Source: UBA4582 sp965657335
GTDB lineage: Bacteria; Pseudomonadota; Gammaproteobacteria; Pseudomonadales; Azotimanducaceae
Direction of reading: 5' to 3'
NCBI GenBank assembly: GCA_965657335.1
Contig: CBFHOH010000004.1
Coordinates: forward strand, 62,001-126,000
Length of the DNA: 64,000 nt
Part shown: positions 52,282-61,252 of the stretch, in pieces
Position numbering within the stretch: position 1 is the first letter of the stretch
How the letters are laid out: each line of letters opens with the position of its first letter
Translations under genes and position numbers: made by a program
The notes under the pieces: model-generated
What the model was told of the DNA's origin: nothing
The model's input: the letters and a program-made list of their open reading frames with translations, nothing else
Database searches by the model: none

Positions 52282-52563
52282 TTATGGTAGAGACCTCGGT
52301 ACCGTCAAGGAAGCGATTTCCTGTTTATTGCCAAATAATCTCGCGTGAATTTCTTTTTCACTGAACTCAACAATACCTTCTATAAATTCATGCCATTCGT
52401 AGTCCGTCTGCAGTGTCGTGGTCAAAACGACTCTTGGCGGGTTGTTTTTAGAATCTAGCACCTCACGCGCGACGTTTTTGATACGTAGTTCCGCATGTAC
52501 AGATTCGTCGAATATGAGTTCGACGTCCACGTCGCCGTGTAATGTGTGTAACCGATGAGTCAT
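52282..52563 (-). CDS. Hypothetical protein
   Basis: 93-residue protein of unknown family, predicted beta-rich and acidic (GDVDVELIFDESVHAELRIK, then PRVVLTTTLQTDYEWHEF). I take ATG 52563, with GGA upstream. The frame is open to a GTG at 52677, which has no SD and would add a hydrophobic stretch. It is divergent from the coiled-coil gene at 52749. The base composition is similar to the neighbours. Confidence 0.5.
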   Translation of the reverse strand: MTHRLHTLHGDVDVELIFDESVHAELRIKNVAREVLDSKNNPPRVVLTTTLQTDYEWHEFIEGIVEFSEKEIHARLFGNKQEIASLTVPRSLP

Positions 52564-52748
52564 GTTGGATTGTCCAGAATGATAGGCGACTTTGCGCCAT
52601 GGAGTGAATACGCTTAAGAATATCAAATATTGCAGTGGAGTTAACGATATCGCCTCTTTTGATTCGAACCGAGACACAACATAGCGAGTTCGCCTATAAT
52701 GCGCAGCAACGATACAAAAACCATATACCGCAAAGAGAAATTAGTACT

Positions 52749-52919
52749 ATGAGTCAAAAAGACGATCTCCTCGCTAGTGCCGAGGAAATACAGCGCAGCC
52801 TGCGAAAACTGGGTGATAACCGGGTAATGGCACTGTCTGTTCACAAAACCAAAGAGCTGATCGCTGAGCTCGAAGAGAAGGCAGAAAGACTAGTTCAACA
52901 GGTCTCGGCGCTAAACTAA
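52749..52919 (+). CDS. Small coiled-coil protein
   Basis: 56-residue protein, almost all helix with heptad-like spacing (ASAEEIQRSLRKLGDN and TKELIAELEEKAERLVQQVS). The ATG at 52749 is preceded by AAAGAGAA some 10 bases upstream. The family is not recognised; small coiled coils of this size often pair with envelope or ribosome-associated partners, which is speculation here. Confidence 0.55.
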   Translation: MSQKDDLLASAEEIQRSLRKLGDNRVMALSVHKTKELIAELEEKAERLVQQVSALN

Positions 52920-53332
52920 TCCTCTCGCGGCTACCCATGGTTTGTCAGCAGGTCTATCCGTCGAAATAGCAATGGCGTCGGATCCGGTATGCGCTTATCG
53001 CAAAAGGTGTTAGCCGATTCACACGTTAGGGATCCCGAAACGTGCGACAGACATGGGGTTGTTCGTCGACGCCGTGGTTCCAGCTTAGAATACTCAAGGT
53101 GCGGGTGCCCTGATCGCAAGCCCAACCCGAACACTTTTTATCTTCCCGCGGTTACCTCACGGCAATGTTTCTTGGATGAAAAACAATCCGAGCGTAGAAT
53201 GTCGGCGAACGATCGTTTCGGAATCAGGGCGTATTGAGCTAGGAATTTTGTGGCGGTGAATTGTTTCTCTAGCGTATCAGATCTTTCATCGTTAGCTCTC
53301 TGTGATAAACCCACAATCGAAGGTGAAAAACC
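52920..53332. other. Gene-free stretch, nothing convincing
   Basis: 413 bp between the small coiled-coil gene and the TauD-type gene. ORFs on both strands are short, rich in Arg and Cys and have no SD or family resemblance. No tRNA, terminator with a T-run or repeat was found. The promoter of the 53333 gene should lie in the last 100 bp. Confidence 0.5.
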
Positions 53333-54157
53333 ATGCTAATAACAAAACCAACCGATGCTGTACTGGGCGCTATTGTCGAAGGCGTAAATTTAACAGAAGG
53401 GATCAATGCCGAAACGTTTGAAGAGATACATCAGGCATTGCTAAAGCATGAAGTGCTTTTTTTTCATGACCAGCCAATAGAGCCGGAAGTACACGCTCAA
53501 TTGGCTGATATGTTTGGTAAACCTCAGTACCATGAGGCCTATCCGCATGTTGAGGGGTTCAGTCAGATTACGGTGCTTGAGAATGACAGGGATAACCCCT
53601 CAAAAATTGAGCAATGGCATACCGACATGACTTTCAGGCCCCGCCCGCCACTCGGTTCAATTCTTCACGGGGCGATCATGCCGGAGACTGGTGGAGATAC
53701 AATGTTTGCCAGCATGTCTGCAGCGTTTGAGGGACTCTCTGAACCGATGAAGGTATTCCTTGAAGGGCTTACGGCAATCCACGATTTCAGTTTTGGTTTC
53801 AAAGAAAGTCTTGCTGAGCCCGGCGGCGAAGAGCGGCTTGCTCAGATGGTGAAAGATAATCCACCGGTCGAGCACCCGGTCGTTCGCACACACCCTGTAT
53901 CTGGCAGGAAAGGGCTTTTTGTCAATTCTTTGTTCACGGTAGCGATCAAGGGGCTGAAGGAAAAAGAGAGTAGGGTACTACTTGATTTCTTGTTTGAGCA
54001 CGCTGTGCAGGATGAGTATGTTTATCAATTTTCTTGGCAGAACGACTCGATCGCGATTTGGGACAATCGAATCACTCAACACAAGCCCGTCAACGATTAT
54101 TGGCCACAACATCGAAGAATGCAGAGAATTACTATCGATGGCGATGCGCCTTTCTAA
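53333..54157 (+). CDS. TauD/TfdA-family dioxygenase
   Basis: 274-residue Fe(II)/2-oxoglutarate dioxygenase. The HxD is in EQWHTDMTFRPRPP, the distal His in WDNRITQHKPV, followed by RRMQRITIDGD with the Arg for 2-oxoglutarate. The N-terminal GAIVEGVNLTEGINAETFEE is typical. It may release sulfite from a sulfonate (taurine-like) or hydroxylate another substrate. The family is broad and the substrate pocket does not decide. A good SD GAAGGTG precedes the ATG. It is a single-gene unit, convergent with the hydrolase at 54249. Confidence 0.92.
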   Translation: MLITKPTDAVLGAIVEGVNLTEGINAETFEEIHQALLKHEVLFFHDQPIEPEVHAQLADMFGKPQYHEAYPHVEGFSQITVLENDRDNPSKIEQWHTDMTFRPRPPLGSILHGAIMPETGGDTMFASMSAAFEGLSEPMKVFLEGLTAIHDFSFGFKESLAEPGGEERLAQMVKDNPPVEHPVVRTHPVSGRKGLFVNSLFTVAIKGLKEKESRVLLDFLFEHAVQDEYVYQFSWQNDSIAIWDNRITQHKPVNDYWPQHRRMQRITIDGDAPF

Positions 54158-54248
54158 TCAACGTTAGATAAGCACCAAAGATGAGGTGCCTCGCTCGCTT
54201 GATGACTGAGAGCGGCGCGATGTCATAATCGACGCGGTGACCAAAAGT

Positions 54249-55052
54249 TTACGCCAGAAAGTCGATGATAGCAGGCCAGGCAGATTTGTCTTGAATCATG
54301 AACAGGTGTCCTCCTTCGAACCAGGCAAGCTCGGCTTCGGGCATCTTTTCCTGCATCAGTTTTTGATTTTTTGCCGGGGCAATACCGTCGTATTTACCTG
54401 CGCAGATAAAAGTAGGAATGCGGATGCTGGGCAATGCCTCAACAACATCGTGCTGGGCTCTCGCCATTAATTGTCTTTTTTCGCCCGCCTGAAATTCCGC
54501 TGTATGATGATCCTCGAGTTTCCTACTGAGCGAGACTCTGATCATTTCCTCAACCTTTTCAGCATTGGCTGCTTGCCAACGCGCATCGAGTCGCTGGTCG
54601 TTAATAGACATCATATTGCGAATTTTGTCTGTCGGAGACCATGTGTCTGGCAACGAGTGTAAAGGGAAACTCGCCATGTCCGTGCCACCAGGGGAGGTGC
54701 AGCAGAGAACCATCTTGTTAATCCTATCCGGATTGTGGACCGCCAAGTTGAGCGCAACCATGCCTCCGAATGAGACTCCGATCACATTTGCTGTTTCCCA
54801 ACCAAGTTCATCCATCAGTTGAACTGCATCATTGGCATATTCCCGCATCGTGTAATCCGATGATGGCTTTTCGGTTTGGCCTAGCCCTCGTTGGTCGTAG
54901 GCGAGTACTTGATGCATCTCTGCTAACGGACTGTCCAGCACATTAGGTTTTGTTCGGAGGTCCGCTCCGCTTCCGCTGATGTACAGTACTTTGTCCCCAC
55001 ACCCTTTGAGCTCGTGATAAATTCTAATGTCAGATTTACTGGTGAATGGCAT
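54249..55052 (-). CDS. Alpha/beta hydrolase
   Basis: 267-residue hydrolase. The ATG at 55052 (MPFTSKSD) is chosen for CGGAG six bases upstream over an ATG at 55070 with no SD. The nucleophile Ser is in VIGVSFGGMVAL, the acid Asp in AGKYDGIAPAKN and the His in GGHLFMIQD. The YDQRGLGQTEKP segment and its general pattern recall 3-oxoadipate enol-lactonase-like or epoxide hydrolase-like members, but the reaction remains open. It follows the other hydrolase at 55107 on the same strand by 54 bp. Confidence 0.9.
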   Translation of the reverse strand: MPFTSKSDIRIYHELKGCGDKVLYISGSGADLRTKPNVLDSPLAEMHQVLAYDQRGLGQTEKPSSDYTMREYANDAVQLMDELGWETANVIGVSFGGMVALNLAVHNPDRINKMVLCCTSPGGTDMASFPLHSLPDTWSPTDKIRNMMSINDQRLDARWQAANAEKVEEMIRVSLSRKLEDHHTAEFQAGEKRQLMARAQHDVVEALPSIRIPTFICAGKYDGIAPAKNQKLMQEKMPEAELAWFEGGHLFMIQDKSAWPAIIDFLA

Positions 55053-55106
55053 GTTAATCTCCGCAGACATGCATGATGCGTTCGTGTCTTAGCATTGTGT
55101 TTTAGA

Positions 55107-56027
55107 CTACAGTTTTGGTCTCTCCAGTCCAAGCGCTCGATCTGGCTTCGCTGTTTCCGTGAGTATCCGGCCGAGTTCGTTGCAAAAAGCCAGCGGTTGC
55201 TCGAGGAACAAATGATGGTGAGCGTCGGGTATTCCTCCAATCAATTGCGCGGGGAAGAGTGTTGCTAGATGTGCAACATTCTCGGCTGGAAAAAAGATAC
55301 TTTTCTCTCCATAAATGAACCCCGACTTACAGGGTAAGTTTTTGATCATTGAGACGGCATCTGGCAGGTCTTGTGCCGAAACTTCGTCCATCTTGGCGAA
55401 TACCGCAGGGTCAAGCTTGAAGCTAAAACCGGTTGCGTTCTGTTTTAGCGAGTGCTCTGCAATATAACTCAGGATATAGTCAGCAGGCGCGGGTTGTGCC
55501 GGGCGTAATCGAAATCTCCGCGCCCCGCTTTCAATGGTCGGGTAGATTCTGTCTTTTTTTCTCGGCATGGGGGGAGGCGTTCGGCTGCCCCTGTTGCGGC
55601 TGATATTTGCGTCCACGATGACAATACCGCCAAGTGACTCTCCGTAAATATGTCCGCAGATCCTGGTCATGGTGCCACCTAGACTGTGGCCAACGACGAC
55701 GGTGTTGTCGCCGAGTGCCCGGGCAGCGGAATAAATTTCTTCGGCGAAAATCTTAGCAGAATAAGCTTCGCGGTGATCACTATCTCCTGCGCCGCTCATA
55801 TCCATGGCCGCGACGCGATAGTCGTCAACAAACGCAGGCGCGATAAAGTCCCACCAATGGGTATGCGCTGCGTGACCATGAACGAATAGCAGTCCCGGTT
55901 TAGCATCCTGCGCATTCCAGCTTTGATAGTGAATACTGGCTCCAGCTACCGTTATCCAGTGATCATTTCGTGGTAAAGTCGTGTAGTGTTGGAACCAGTC
56001 TGGGGCATCTGTGGGATGTTCTGTCAT
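55107..56027 (-). CDS. Alpha/beta hydrolase
   Basis: 306-residue hydrolase. It has LLFVHGHAAHTHWWDF (oxyanion loop), the nucleophile in VVGHSLGGTMTR and the catalytic His in PDAHHHLFLEQP. A His-rich loop in the N-terminal part and a basic lid (TPPPMPRKKDRIYP) are unusual. The SD is weak. It is divergent from the TRAP transporter operon. It could hydrolyse an ester, lactone or C-C bond; the substrate is unknown. Confidence 0.88.
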   Translation of the reverse strand: MTEHPTDAPDWFQHYTTLPRNDHWITVAGASIHYQSWNAQDAKPGLLFVHGHAAHTHWWDFIAPAFVDDYRVAAMDMSGAGDSDHREAYSAKIFAEEIYSAARALGDNTVVVGHSLGGTMTRICGHIYGESLGGIVIVDANISRNRGSRTPPPMPRKKDRIYPTIESGARRFRLRPAQPAPADYILSYIAEHSLKQNATGFSFKLDPAVFAKMDEVSAQDLPDAVSMIKNLPCKSGFIYGEKSIFFPAENVAHLATLFPAQLIGGIPDAHHHLFLEQPLAFCNELGRILTETAKPDRALGLERPKL

Positions 56028-56118
56028 GCCAACAGAGTATATAGAAACATTTTATGCTGAGACACTTTAAGTCAGCGTGCTTTAGGTGTGAGGTAAATCA
56101 ATACAGGTCGGCTACTTC

Positions 56119-57234
56119 ATGAAAAATCCCTGGAATAATCGAAATGCAGTTTTTGCCATCATGGTCGCTTTTGTCGCCGGCATGATGATTGCCTTGGCAT
56201 TTAGAGAAAGTAACGACGCGCCCGTTAGTATTGTCGATGGCAGCCAAGGGCTTGCGCCAATTCATTGGCGAGTGCCGGTGGCCTTTGGCACTAACCTTCC
56301 CGCGCTCGGAGACAACATTTTGATTGTTGCCGAGATGATTGAAAAGGCGACTAATCAACGAATTAAGCTTGAGGTTTTCGAGCCGGGCATGATCGTTCCT
56401 CCCTTCAGTATCACAGAGGGAGTGAAAGGCAAAAAAATCGATGCAGGCTATACATGGGTGGGTTACGACTCAGGAAAAATTCCTGCCACACCGCTCATTT
56501 CAGCGGTCCCATTTGGCATGGAACCTTGGGAGTTCGCTGCTTGGTATTTTGAGGATGAAGGCAAGGCTTTAGCTGAAGGGTTGTACAAGCCTCATAACGT
56601 GCATCCCGTGCTGTGCGGCCTCGTAAGTCCCGAAACTGCTGGTTGGTTTCGGGAGCCGATTAATACGCTGGAAGACTTTAAAGGCTTGAAAATCAGGTTT
56701 GCTGGTCTAGGCGGGGTCGTGCTACAAGAATTAGGAGCCTCAGTAACGCTGATTCCCGGTGGTGAGATTTATCAGGCGCTGGAGAAAGGTGCGATTGATG
56801 CAACGGAGTTTTCGTTGCCGGTTGTAGATCAAATGCTCGGTTTTGACAGGGTCGCAAAATACAATTATTTCCCAGGCTGGCACCAGACGTTCACCAGTGC
56901 GCATTTGGTTGTAAACCTTGATACTTGGCAAGCATTGCCCGCTTCGGATCAGGCACTGATTGAAATGGCCTGTACGGCCGGTGTCATTCGTAACCTTGCC
57001 CGGGGCGAAGCATTGCAGGGTGAGGTCATGAGTGGTTTCAAGGATAAAGGTGTGACACCTAAAAAATTACCGCTGGAGATATTGAAGCAACTGCAGGCCG
57101 TCACGACGAAGGTGCTGGAAAAAGAAGCCGCCAAAGATGAGGACTTTGCGCGGATCTGGGCATCCCAAAAGGCATTCAAGGCGAAATATAAAATCTGGAA
57201 AGACCACGCCTACTTGCCTCGAGATTTCGACTGA
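56119..57234 (+). CDS. dctP: TRAP transporter solute-binding protein, TakP-like
   Basis: 371-residue DctP-type periplasmic binding protein with an N-terminal membrane or signal segment (about 10-28). The family core reads FKGLKIRFAGLGGVVLQELG, with the Arg that binds the ligand carboxylate, then PGGEIYQALEKGAIDATEF and YNYFPGWHQTF. The layout is that of the TakP/lactate group, which binds 2-oxo acids and similar monocarboxylates. It is the first gene of a dctPQM operon. An organic acid ligand is likely by family. Confidence 0.9.
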   Translation: MKNPWNNRNAVFAIMVAFVAGMMIALAFRESNDAPVSIVDGSQGLAPIHWRVPVAFGTNLPALGDNILIVAEMIEKATNQRIKLEVFEPGMIVPPFSITEGVKGKKIDAGYTWVGYDSGKIPATPLISAVPFGMEPWEFAAWYFEDEGKALAEGLYKPHNVHPVLCGLVSPETAGWFREPINTLEDFKGLKIRFAGLGGVVLQELGASVTLIPGGEIYQALEKGAIDATEFSLPVVDQMLGFDRVAKYNYFPGWHQTFTSAHLVVNLDTWQALPASDQALIEMACTAGVIRNLARGEALQGEVMSGFKDKGVTPKKLPLEILKQLQAVTTKVLEKEAAKDEDFARIWASQKAFKAKYKIWKDHAYLPRDFD

Positions 57235-57250
57235 TGTTTGTTTCTAAAGC

Positions 57251-57808
57251 ATGAATAATCTTCCGCACACAAAGTTGTCAAAAGCCTTAGACGACATGCT
57301 ACGAACTATCGGTGATTGGGTTTCTTGGGTCTGGATTTTGTTGCTCGCTGTGATTGTTGTTAACGTCGTGCTCAGGTACCTGTTTTCAGAGGGTCGGGTC
57401 GAATTTGAAGAGATCCAATGGCACCTTTACTCTGTCGGTTTTCTGCTCGGCCTCCCCTTTGCCTTTGTCACGGATTCGCACATCAGAGTTGATGTACTCC
57501 GGGAACGCTTCAGCATGCAGCTGAAAGCGTGGATTGAACTGTACGGATTGTTGCTGTTATTTTTCCCTTTTGTGCTGCTGGTAATAATCAACGCTGTGCC
57601 CTTTATTGCGTATTCCTACGCCACCTCAGAGATTTCAGAAGCACCCGCGGGGCTTGCATATCGTTGGTTAATAAAAAGTACGCTGCTTATCGGGTTTGTT
57701 CTTTTGTTCGTAGCGGGCGTTAGCAGGCTTTCCCGGGTATTTGCGTATCTGTTTGGCTGGCCTTATTCAAAGGATGCTGATGCGGGAGAGTCCGATGTCG
57801 GTCGGTGA
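57251..57808 (+). CDS. dctQ: TRAP transporter small permease
   Basis: 185-residue four-helix membrane protein. The loop VVLRYLFSEGRVEFEEIQWHL with conserved Glu and Trp and GLPFAFVTDSHIRVDVLRE are typical of DctQ. It has no SD of its own, and its start is 16 bp after dctP. Its last 14 bases overlap dctM. It stabilises the large permease. Confidence 0.92.
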   Translation: MNNLPHTKLSKALDDMLRTIGDWVSWVWILLLAVIVVNVVLRYLFSEGRVEFEEIQWHLYSVGFLLGLPFAFVTDSHIRVDVLRERFSMQLKAWIELYGLLLLFFPFVLLVIINAVPFIAYSYATSEISEAPAGLAYRWLIKSTLLIGFVLLFVAGVSRLSRVFAYLFGWPYSKDADAGESDVGR

Positions 57809-59144
57809 TTACCTGTCCATAGCGATGTTTATCGCATTCATAGCGCTGATCTTTACTGGTTTTCCCGTTGCATGGGTGCTGGGTGGGCTGGCGGTATTGT
57901 TTACAGCGATCGGTATCATTCTAAAAGTTGATTTTGATTTACCTGTTGCGATTGATTGGGACTACAGCTCTCTTGTCGTAGACAGAATATGGGATGTGAT
58001 GAACAACTGGGTGCTTGTGGCATTACCCATGTTTATCTTCATGGGGTTGATGTTAGATCGCTCTGGCGTGGCGCGTCGTTTGATGACTAATTTCTCACGA
58101 TTGTTTGGCGGCGTTAGGGGAGGAATGGCACTCTCCGTGGCATTTATTGGTATTTTATTGGCCGCCTCGACAGGGATTATTGGTGCCTCTGTTGTGTTGT
58201 TAGCTCTGCTGGGTCTGCCACAGATGGAGAAATTGAATTACCAGCCTGAGTTGGCGGTTGGAACGGTTTGTGCGGTTGGTACATTGGGTATTCTCATACC
58301 CCCCAGTATTATGCTTGTGCTGATGGCTGACCGGTTGGCGATGCCCGTGGGTGACCTTTTTCTCGGCGCGCTCTTCCCTGGATTGTTACTGGGTGCGCTA
58401 TTTGTCACCTATATTATTATTTATGCCTGGTTTCGGCCGGAGGTTGCGCCGGTGCCGGCGGACAGGGAAAAAATCAACTTTTCAATTCTAGTTGACGTGT
58501 TTTTCGCTGTTTTACCACCAGCTGGGCTGATTATAACGGTGCTTGGCTCAATCTTCTTTGGCATTGCGACACCGACGGAAGCAGCGGGCGTCGGTGCATT
58601 CGGGGCCACAGCGCTCGCGTGGTTCAACAATCAGCTGAATCTTGGTGTTTTTCGTCACGTGCTTCAGGAAACAACAAAAACAACGGCCTATATCTTTGCC
58701 ATCTTTTTAGGCGCAACTGCTTACTCTCTGGTACTACGTGGATTGGGTGGTGACGAGTTGATAGAGGGACTGTTAAAAGGGCTACCTTTTGAGCCGCTTG
58801 GGGTAATTATCGCGATACTATTTTTTACCTTCATTCTTGGCTTCTTTCTAGACTGGATCGAAATCACCCTTATAGTTTTGCCTCTTGTAAGTCCCGTCGT
58901 GGTTGACCTTGATTTCGATTTGGTCTGGTTTACCGTGATGTTTGCAGTTTGTTTGCAAACATCGTTCTTGACGCCTCCGGTTGGTTTTTCGATTTTTTAC
59001 GTGAAGGGGGTTGCGCCCAAGACAATGCCGGTAACGACTATTTATCGGGGCGTCATACCTTTTATCATTTTACAGGTGCTCGGTCTCTGTATGATTTTCT
59101 ACTGGCAGGGTATCGTGACTTGGCTTCCTTCGCTTTCTGCTTAG
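57795..59144 (+). CDS. dctM: TRAP transporter large permease
   Basis: 449-residue permease with about 12 TM helices. The ATG at 57795 follows GGGAGAG; a frame start at 57741 lies inside dctQ and is unlikely. Family features are LVALPMFIFMGLMLDRSGVA, VGTLGILIPPSIMLVLMAD and FFGIATPTEAAGVGAFGA. It carries the Na+-coupled transport path of the TRAP system. The stop overlaps the sulfotransferase stop on the other strand by three bases. Confidence 0.93.
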   Translation: MSVGDYLSIAMFIAFIALIFTGFPVAWVLGGLAVLFTAIGIILKVDFDLPVAIDWDYSSLVVDRIWDVMNNWVLVALPMFIFMGLMLDRSGVARRLMTNFSRLFGGVRGGMALSVAFIGILLAASTGIIGASVVLLALLGLPQMEKLNYQPELAVGTVCAVGTLGILIPPSIMLVLMADRLAMPVGDLFLGALFPGLLLGALFVTYIIIYAWFRPEVAPVPADREKINFSILVDVFFAVLPPAGLIITVLGSIFFGIATPTEAAGVGAFGATALAWFNNQLNLGVFRHVLQETTKTTAYIFAIFLGATAYSLVLRGLGGDELIEGLLKGLPFEPLGVIIAILFFTFILGFFLDWIEITLIVLPLVSPVVVDLDFDLVWFTVMFAVCLQTSFLTPPVGFSIFYVKGVAPKTMPVTTIYRGVIPFIILQVLGLCMIFYWQGIVTWLPSLSA

Positions 59145-59947
59145 ACGAGCCGTTGAATGTTTCTAATGTATCGCCTACTTTTCAGATAGTAGCGTAGGTT
59201 GGTTTCCATTCTTTGCCACACTCGAGGCCGAGACTCACCATATGATTGCGTTCGAGGCTTGACGTCCTCAAGTAATTTTAGCCAATCGTCGTTTTTTTCA
59301 TAACCATAGTCGCGAACAACCCGCGTCAGTTGCGGATATTTTTCAAGCTGAAAAGCTAGCCGCGGTAAGTGCTCTTTCCAGGAAGACATATTTTGATCTG
59401 AGATAGGTCGCATCCCCTTGAGCGAAATTTCAGCCTTCTTTGAAGCGTTCGCGTGTTGATCGTATTTCGAGAACAGATGGTTTTGGCTCAGACAAGCAAA
59501 TGCGTTCTGTATCCTAGTTTGTTCTCCATCCGGATCACTGATCAGTGACTCATATTTTACTTCAAGGAATCTCGGGTGATTTTTAAGTGGCTTGGCAGCG
59601 CTTTCGTACCGTTGCCAACGCTCGAAACTGGCAAAATAGACATCAGATTTTGATGGGTGAATGCTGGTTATTACTGAACGAGGGTCTCTCTGCATATAAA
59701 TAACATAGAGATTGGGGTCCGCCATAAAGACACGATGCATATGAGTGATGTCTGATGGCTTCTTGCTGAGATAAAGCCCAGTCGACTTTTTGATGGGTAC
59801 AAAAATTGATTGTTCATGTTCGCAACGCTGGGCGTAGTCAAAACATGCTGCCAGCATTTCTGTGATTAAGGTCGTACCGCTTCTATGACATCCTGTGACG
59901 TGTAGGCGTGTGGTCGAATTGTCTGAGGGCATGCTAGGCGTTAGCAT
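59141..59947 (-). CDS. Sulfotransferase-family protein
   Basis: 268-residue PAPS-dependent sulfotransferase-like protein. The 5'-phosphosulfate loop is TGCHRSGTTLITEM and the 3'-phosphate-binding region is YVIYMQRDPRSVITSIHPSK. I take ATG 59947, which overlaps the GNAT stop as ATGCTAA; a TTG at 59965 and an ATG at 59932 are alternatives. It would sulfate a hydroxyl or amino group of an unknown acceptor. It is coupled to the acetyltransferase upstream. Confidence 0.87.
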   Translation of the reverse strand: MLTPSMPSDNSTTRLHVTGCHRSGTTLITEMLAACFDYAQRCEHEQSIFVPIKKSTGLYLSKKPSDITHMHRVFMADPNLYVIYMQRDPRSVITSIHPSKSDVYFASFERWQRYESAAKPLKNHPRFLEVKYESLISDPDGEQTRIQNAFACLSQNHLFSKYDQHANASKKAEISLKGMRPISDQNMSSWKEHLPRLAFQLEKYPQLTRVVRDYGYEKNDDWLKLLEDVKPRTQSYGESRPRVWQRMETNLRYYLKSRRYIRNIQRLV

Positions 59948-60492
59948 TTCTGTGCTTGAGGCCAAGGTTGAATTTTCTCGTCTGGGATATCATCTATAAA
60001 CTCCTCTTCCTTAAAAACGTCGAAACCTCGCGCGAGATAGTTGGAAAGCGCCTGCGGGTGATCAAGCGTGCAGGTGTGTAGCCAGACCCGTTTGCCTCCT
60101 TGTGTCCAGGCTGTGCGAATGGCATCTTCAAGCAGGCTTTTGCCGTATCCCTGACCAATAAATTCGCGAATGAGTCCAAAGTATGCAATTTCGACGTTTC
60201 CATCCCGTTGGTTTTTAAGCTCAAAATAACCGATCGGTGTTCCACCAAGGTAGGCGACCCAAGTCGACACGTCGGAACGAGAAAGTAATTCTAACCACTG
60301 TTGATAACTCCACGACAGACGCATGTACCAGCTCCACTCTGCGCCAACCGCAAGATATAGGAAGCGGTGGAAATCTGGTAGTTTGTGTTCAATCTGTCTC
60401 AGCTCATATGGGCGCTGTAAGTCATTGTGCAGAACAGGAATCTTCGTGGCTTCGGTGATTTCCACATGCCAGACTTTTATTTTTTTTCTCAT
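59941..60492 (-). CDS. GNAT-family N-acetyltransferase
   Basis: 183-residue acetyltransferase. The acetyl-CoA pyrophosphate loop is REFIGQGYGKSLLEDAIR, preceded by the strand VEIAYFGLI. The final part QALSNYLARGFDVFKEEEF is typical. It acetylates an unknown amine or similar group. It sits 40 bp after the halohydrin dehalogenase-like gene and is coupled to the sulfotransferase. Confidence 0.9.
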   Translation of the reverse strand: MRKKIKVWHVEITEATKIPVLHNDLQRPYELRQIEHKLPDFHRFLYLAVGAEWSWYMRLSWSYQQWLELLSRSDVSTWVAYLGGTPIGYFELKNQRDGNVEIAYFGLIREFIGQGYGKSLLEDAIRTAWTQGGKRVWLHTCTLDHPQALSNYLARGFDVFKEEEFIDDIPDEKIQPWPQAQKC

Positions 60493-60532
60493 AAGTTCTC
60501 TTTACGGAAATCAAAATATGTGATTTTGGGTT

Positions 60533-61219
60533 TCAGGTATTTGTTGCCCATCCGCCTGAAAAGGGAATCACCTGACCAACAATGAAATCACTTTTGTCCG
60601 AAGCGAGAAAGAGCGCAAGCTCTGCTGACTCGCTCGTTTCGGCAACACGCCCTCGAGGAACATTTCTCCTCAGGTGGTTTTGAAATTTTTCAGTGGCGAC
60701 CAGTTCTTCAGGGAAGTAAACAGGGTTGCTGACATAATTTTGAGCCACGGCATTTATTTGGACGTTTGTGGCCGCAAACTCAAGCCCGCTGGCTCGGATA
60801 AATGCATTTTGTGCGCCACGCGCTGCACAATATGCGGTTGAACCGGGTATGCCTCGCAGAGGCGCAGCACTTGTGATGGCGACAATCTTTCCATGTCCTG
60901 CAGATGCCATTATTGGGGCGTAGTGCCTCACAAGGCACATAAGCGGTTCAACCATCGTATCAAACATGCCACGCCAATCGTCGTCGGTGATGTTGGCAGT
61001 TGGCCCATTACAAGGTGCATGTGCCAGATTAGCAACGACAATGTCAAAAGAGCTGCCTGCTGTTTGTGCGTAATCGGTAAACTTGTCACCGGTAGGGACA
61101 ACATCGGGTATCGCTGTTACCTTTGCCCCTTCGGTCTCAAATAGCGCCTCAATCCCAGGGCCCATATAGTCGTTACTTTGCGTCACGAGTACTGTTTTAT
61201 CTGCTAGTCGATCGTTCAT
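60533..61219 (-). CDS. Halohydrin-dehalogenase-like SDR
   Basis: 228-residue SDR-fold protein. It lacks the SDR coenzyme motif TGxxxGxG and instead reads T13-QSND-Y18-M-G20, which fits the halide-pocket signature T-x4-F/Y-x-G. The catalytic triad is Ser117, Tyr130 and Arg134, exactly S-x12-Y-x3-R, with Arg replacing the Lys of true SDRs. The stretch NYVSNPVYFPEE and the C-terminal DFIVGQVIPFSGGW also resemble HheC. Known enzymes convert vicinal haloalcohols to epoxides without NAD(P). The function is inferred from these motifs. Confidence 0.8.
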   Translation of the reverse strand: MNDRLADKTVLVTQSNDYMGPGIEALFETEGAKVTAIPDVVPTGDKFTDYAQTAGSSFDIVVANLAHAPCNGPTANITDDDWRGMFDTMVEPLMCLVRHYAPIMASAGHGKIVAITSAAPLRGIPGSTAYCAARGAQNAFIRASGLEFAATNVQINAVAQNYVSNPVYFPEELVATEKFQNHLRRNVPRGRVAETSESAELALFLASDKSDFIVGQVIPFSGGWATNT

Positions 61220-61252
61220 TGAGTGGTTCCTGTTTGGACGGTGGCAGAGTCG

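Noticed and set aside
52989..53237. 82-codon ORF rich in Arg and Cys
   Set aside because: No SD, odd composition and no family resemblance; likely random open frame in a gene-free stretch.
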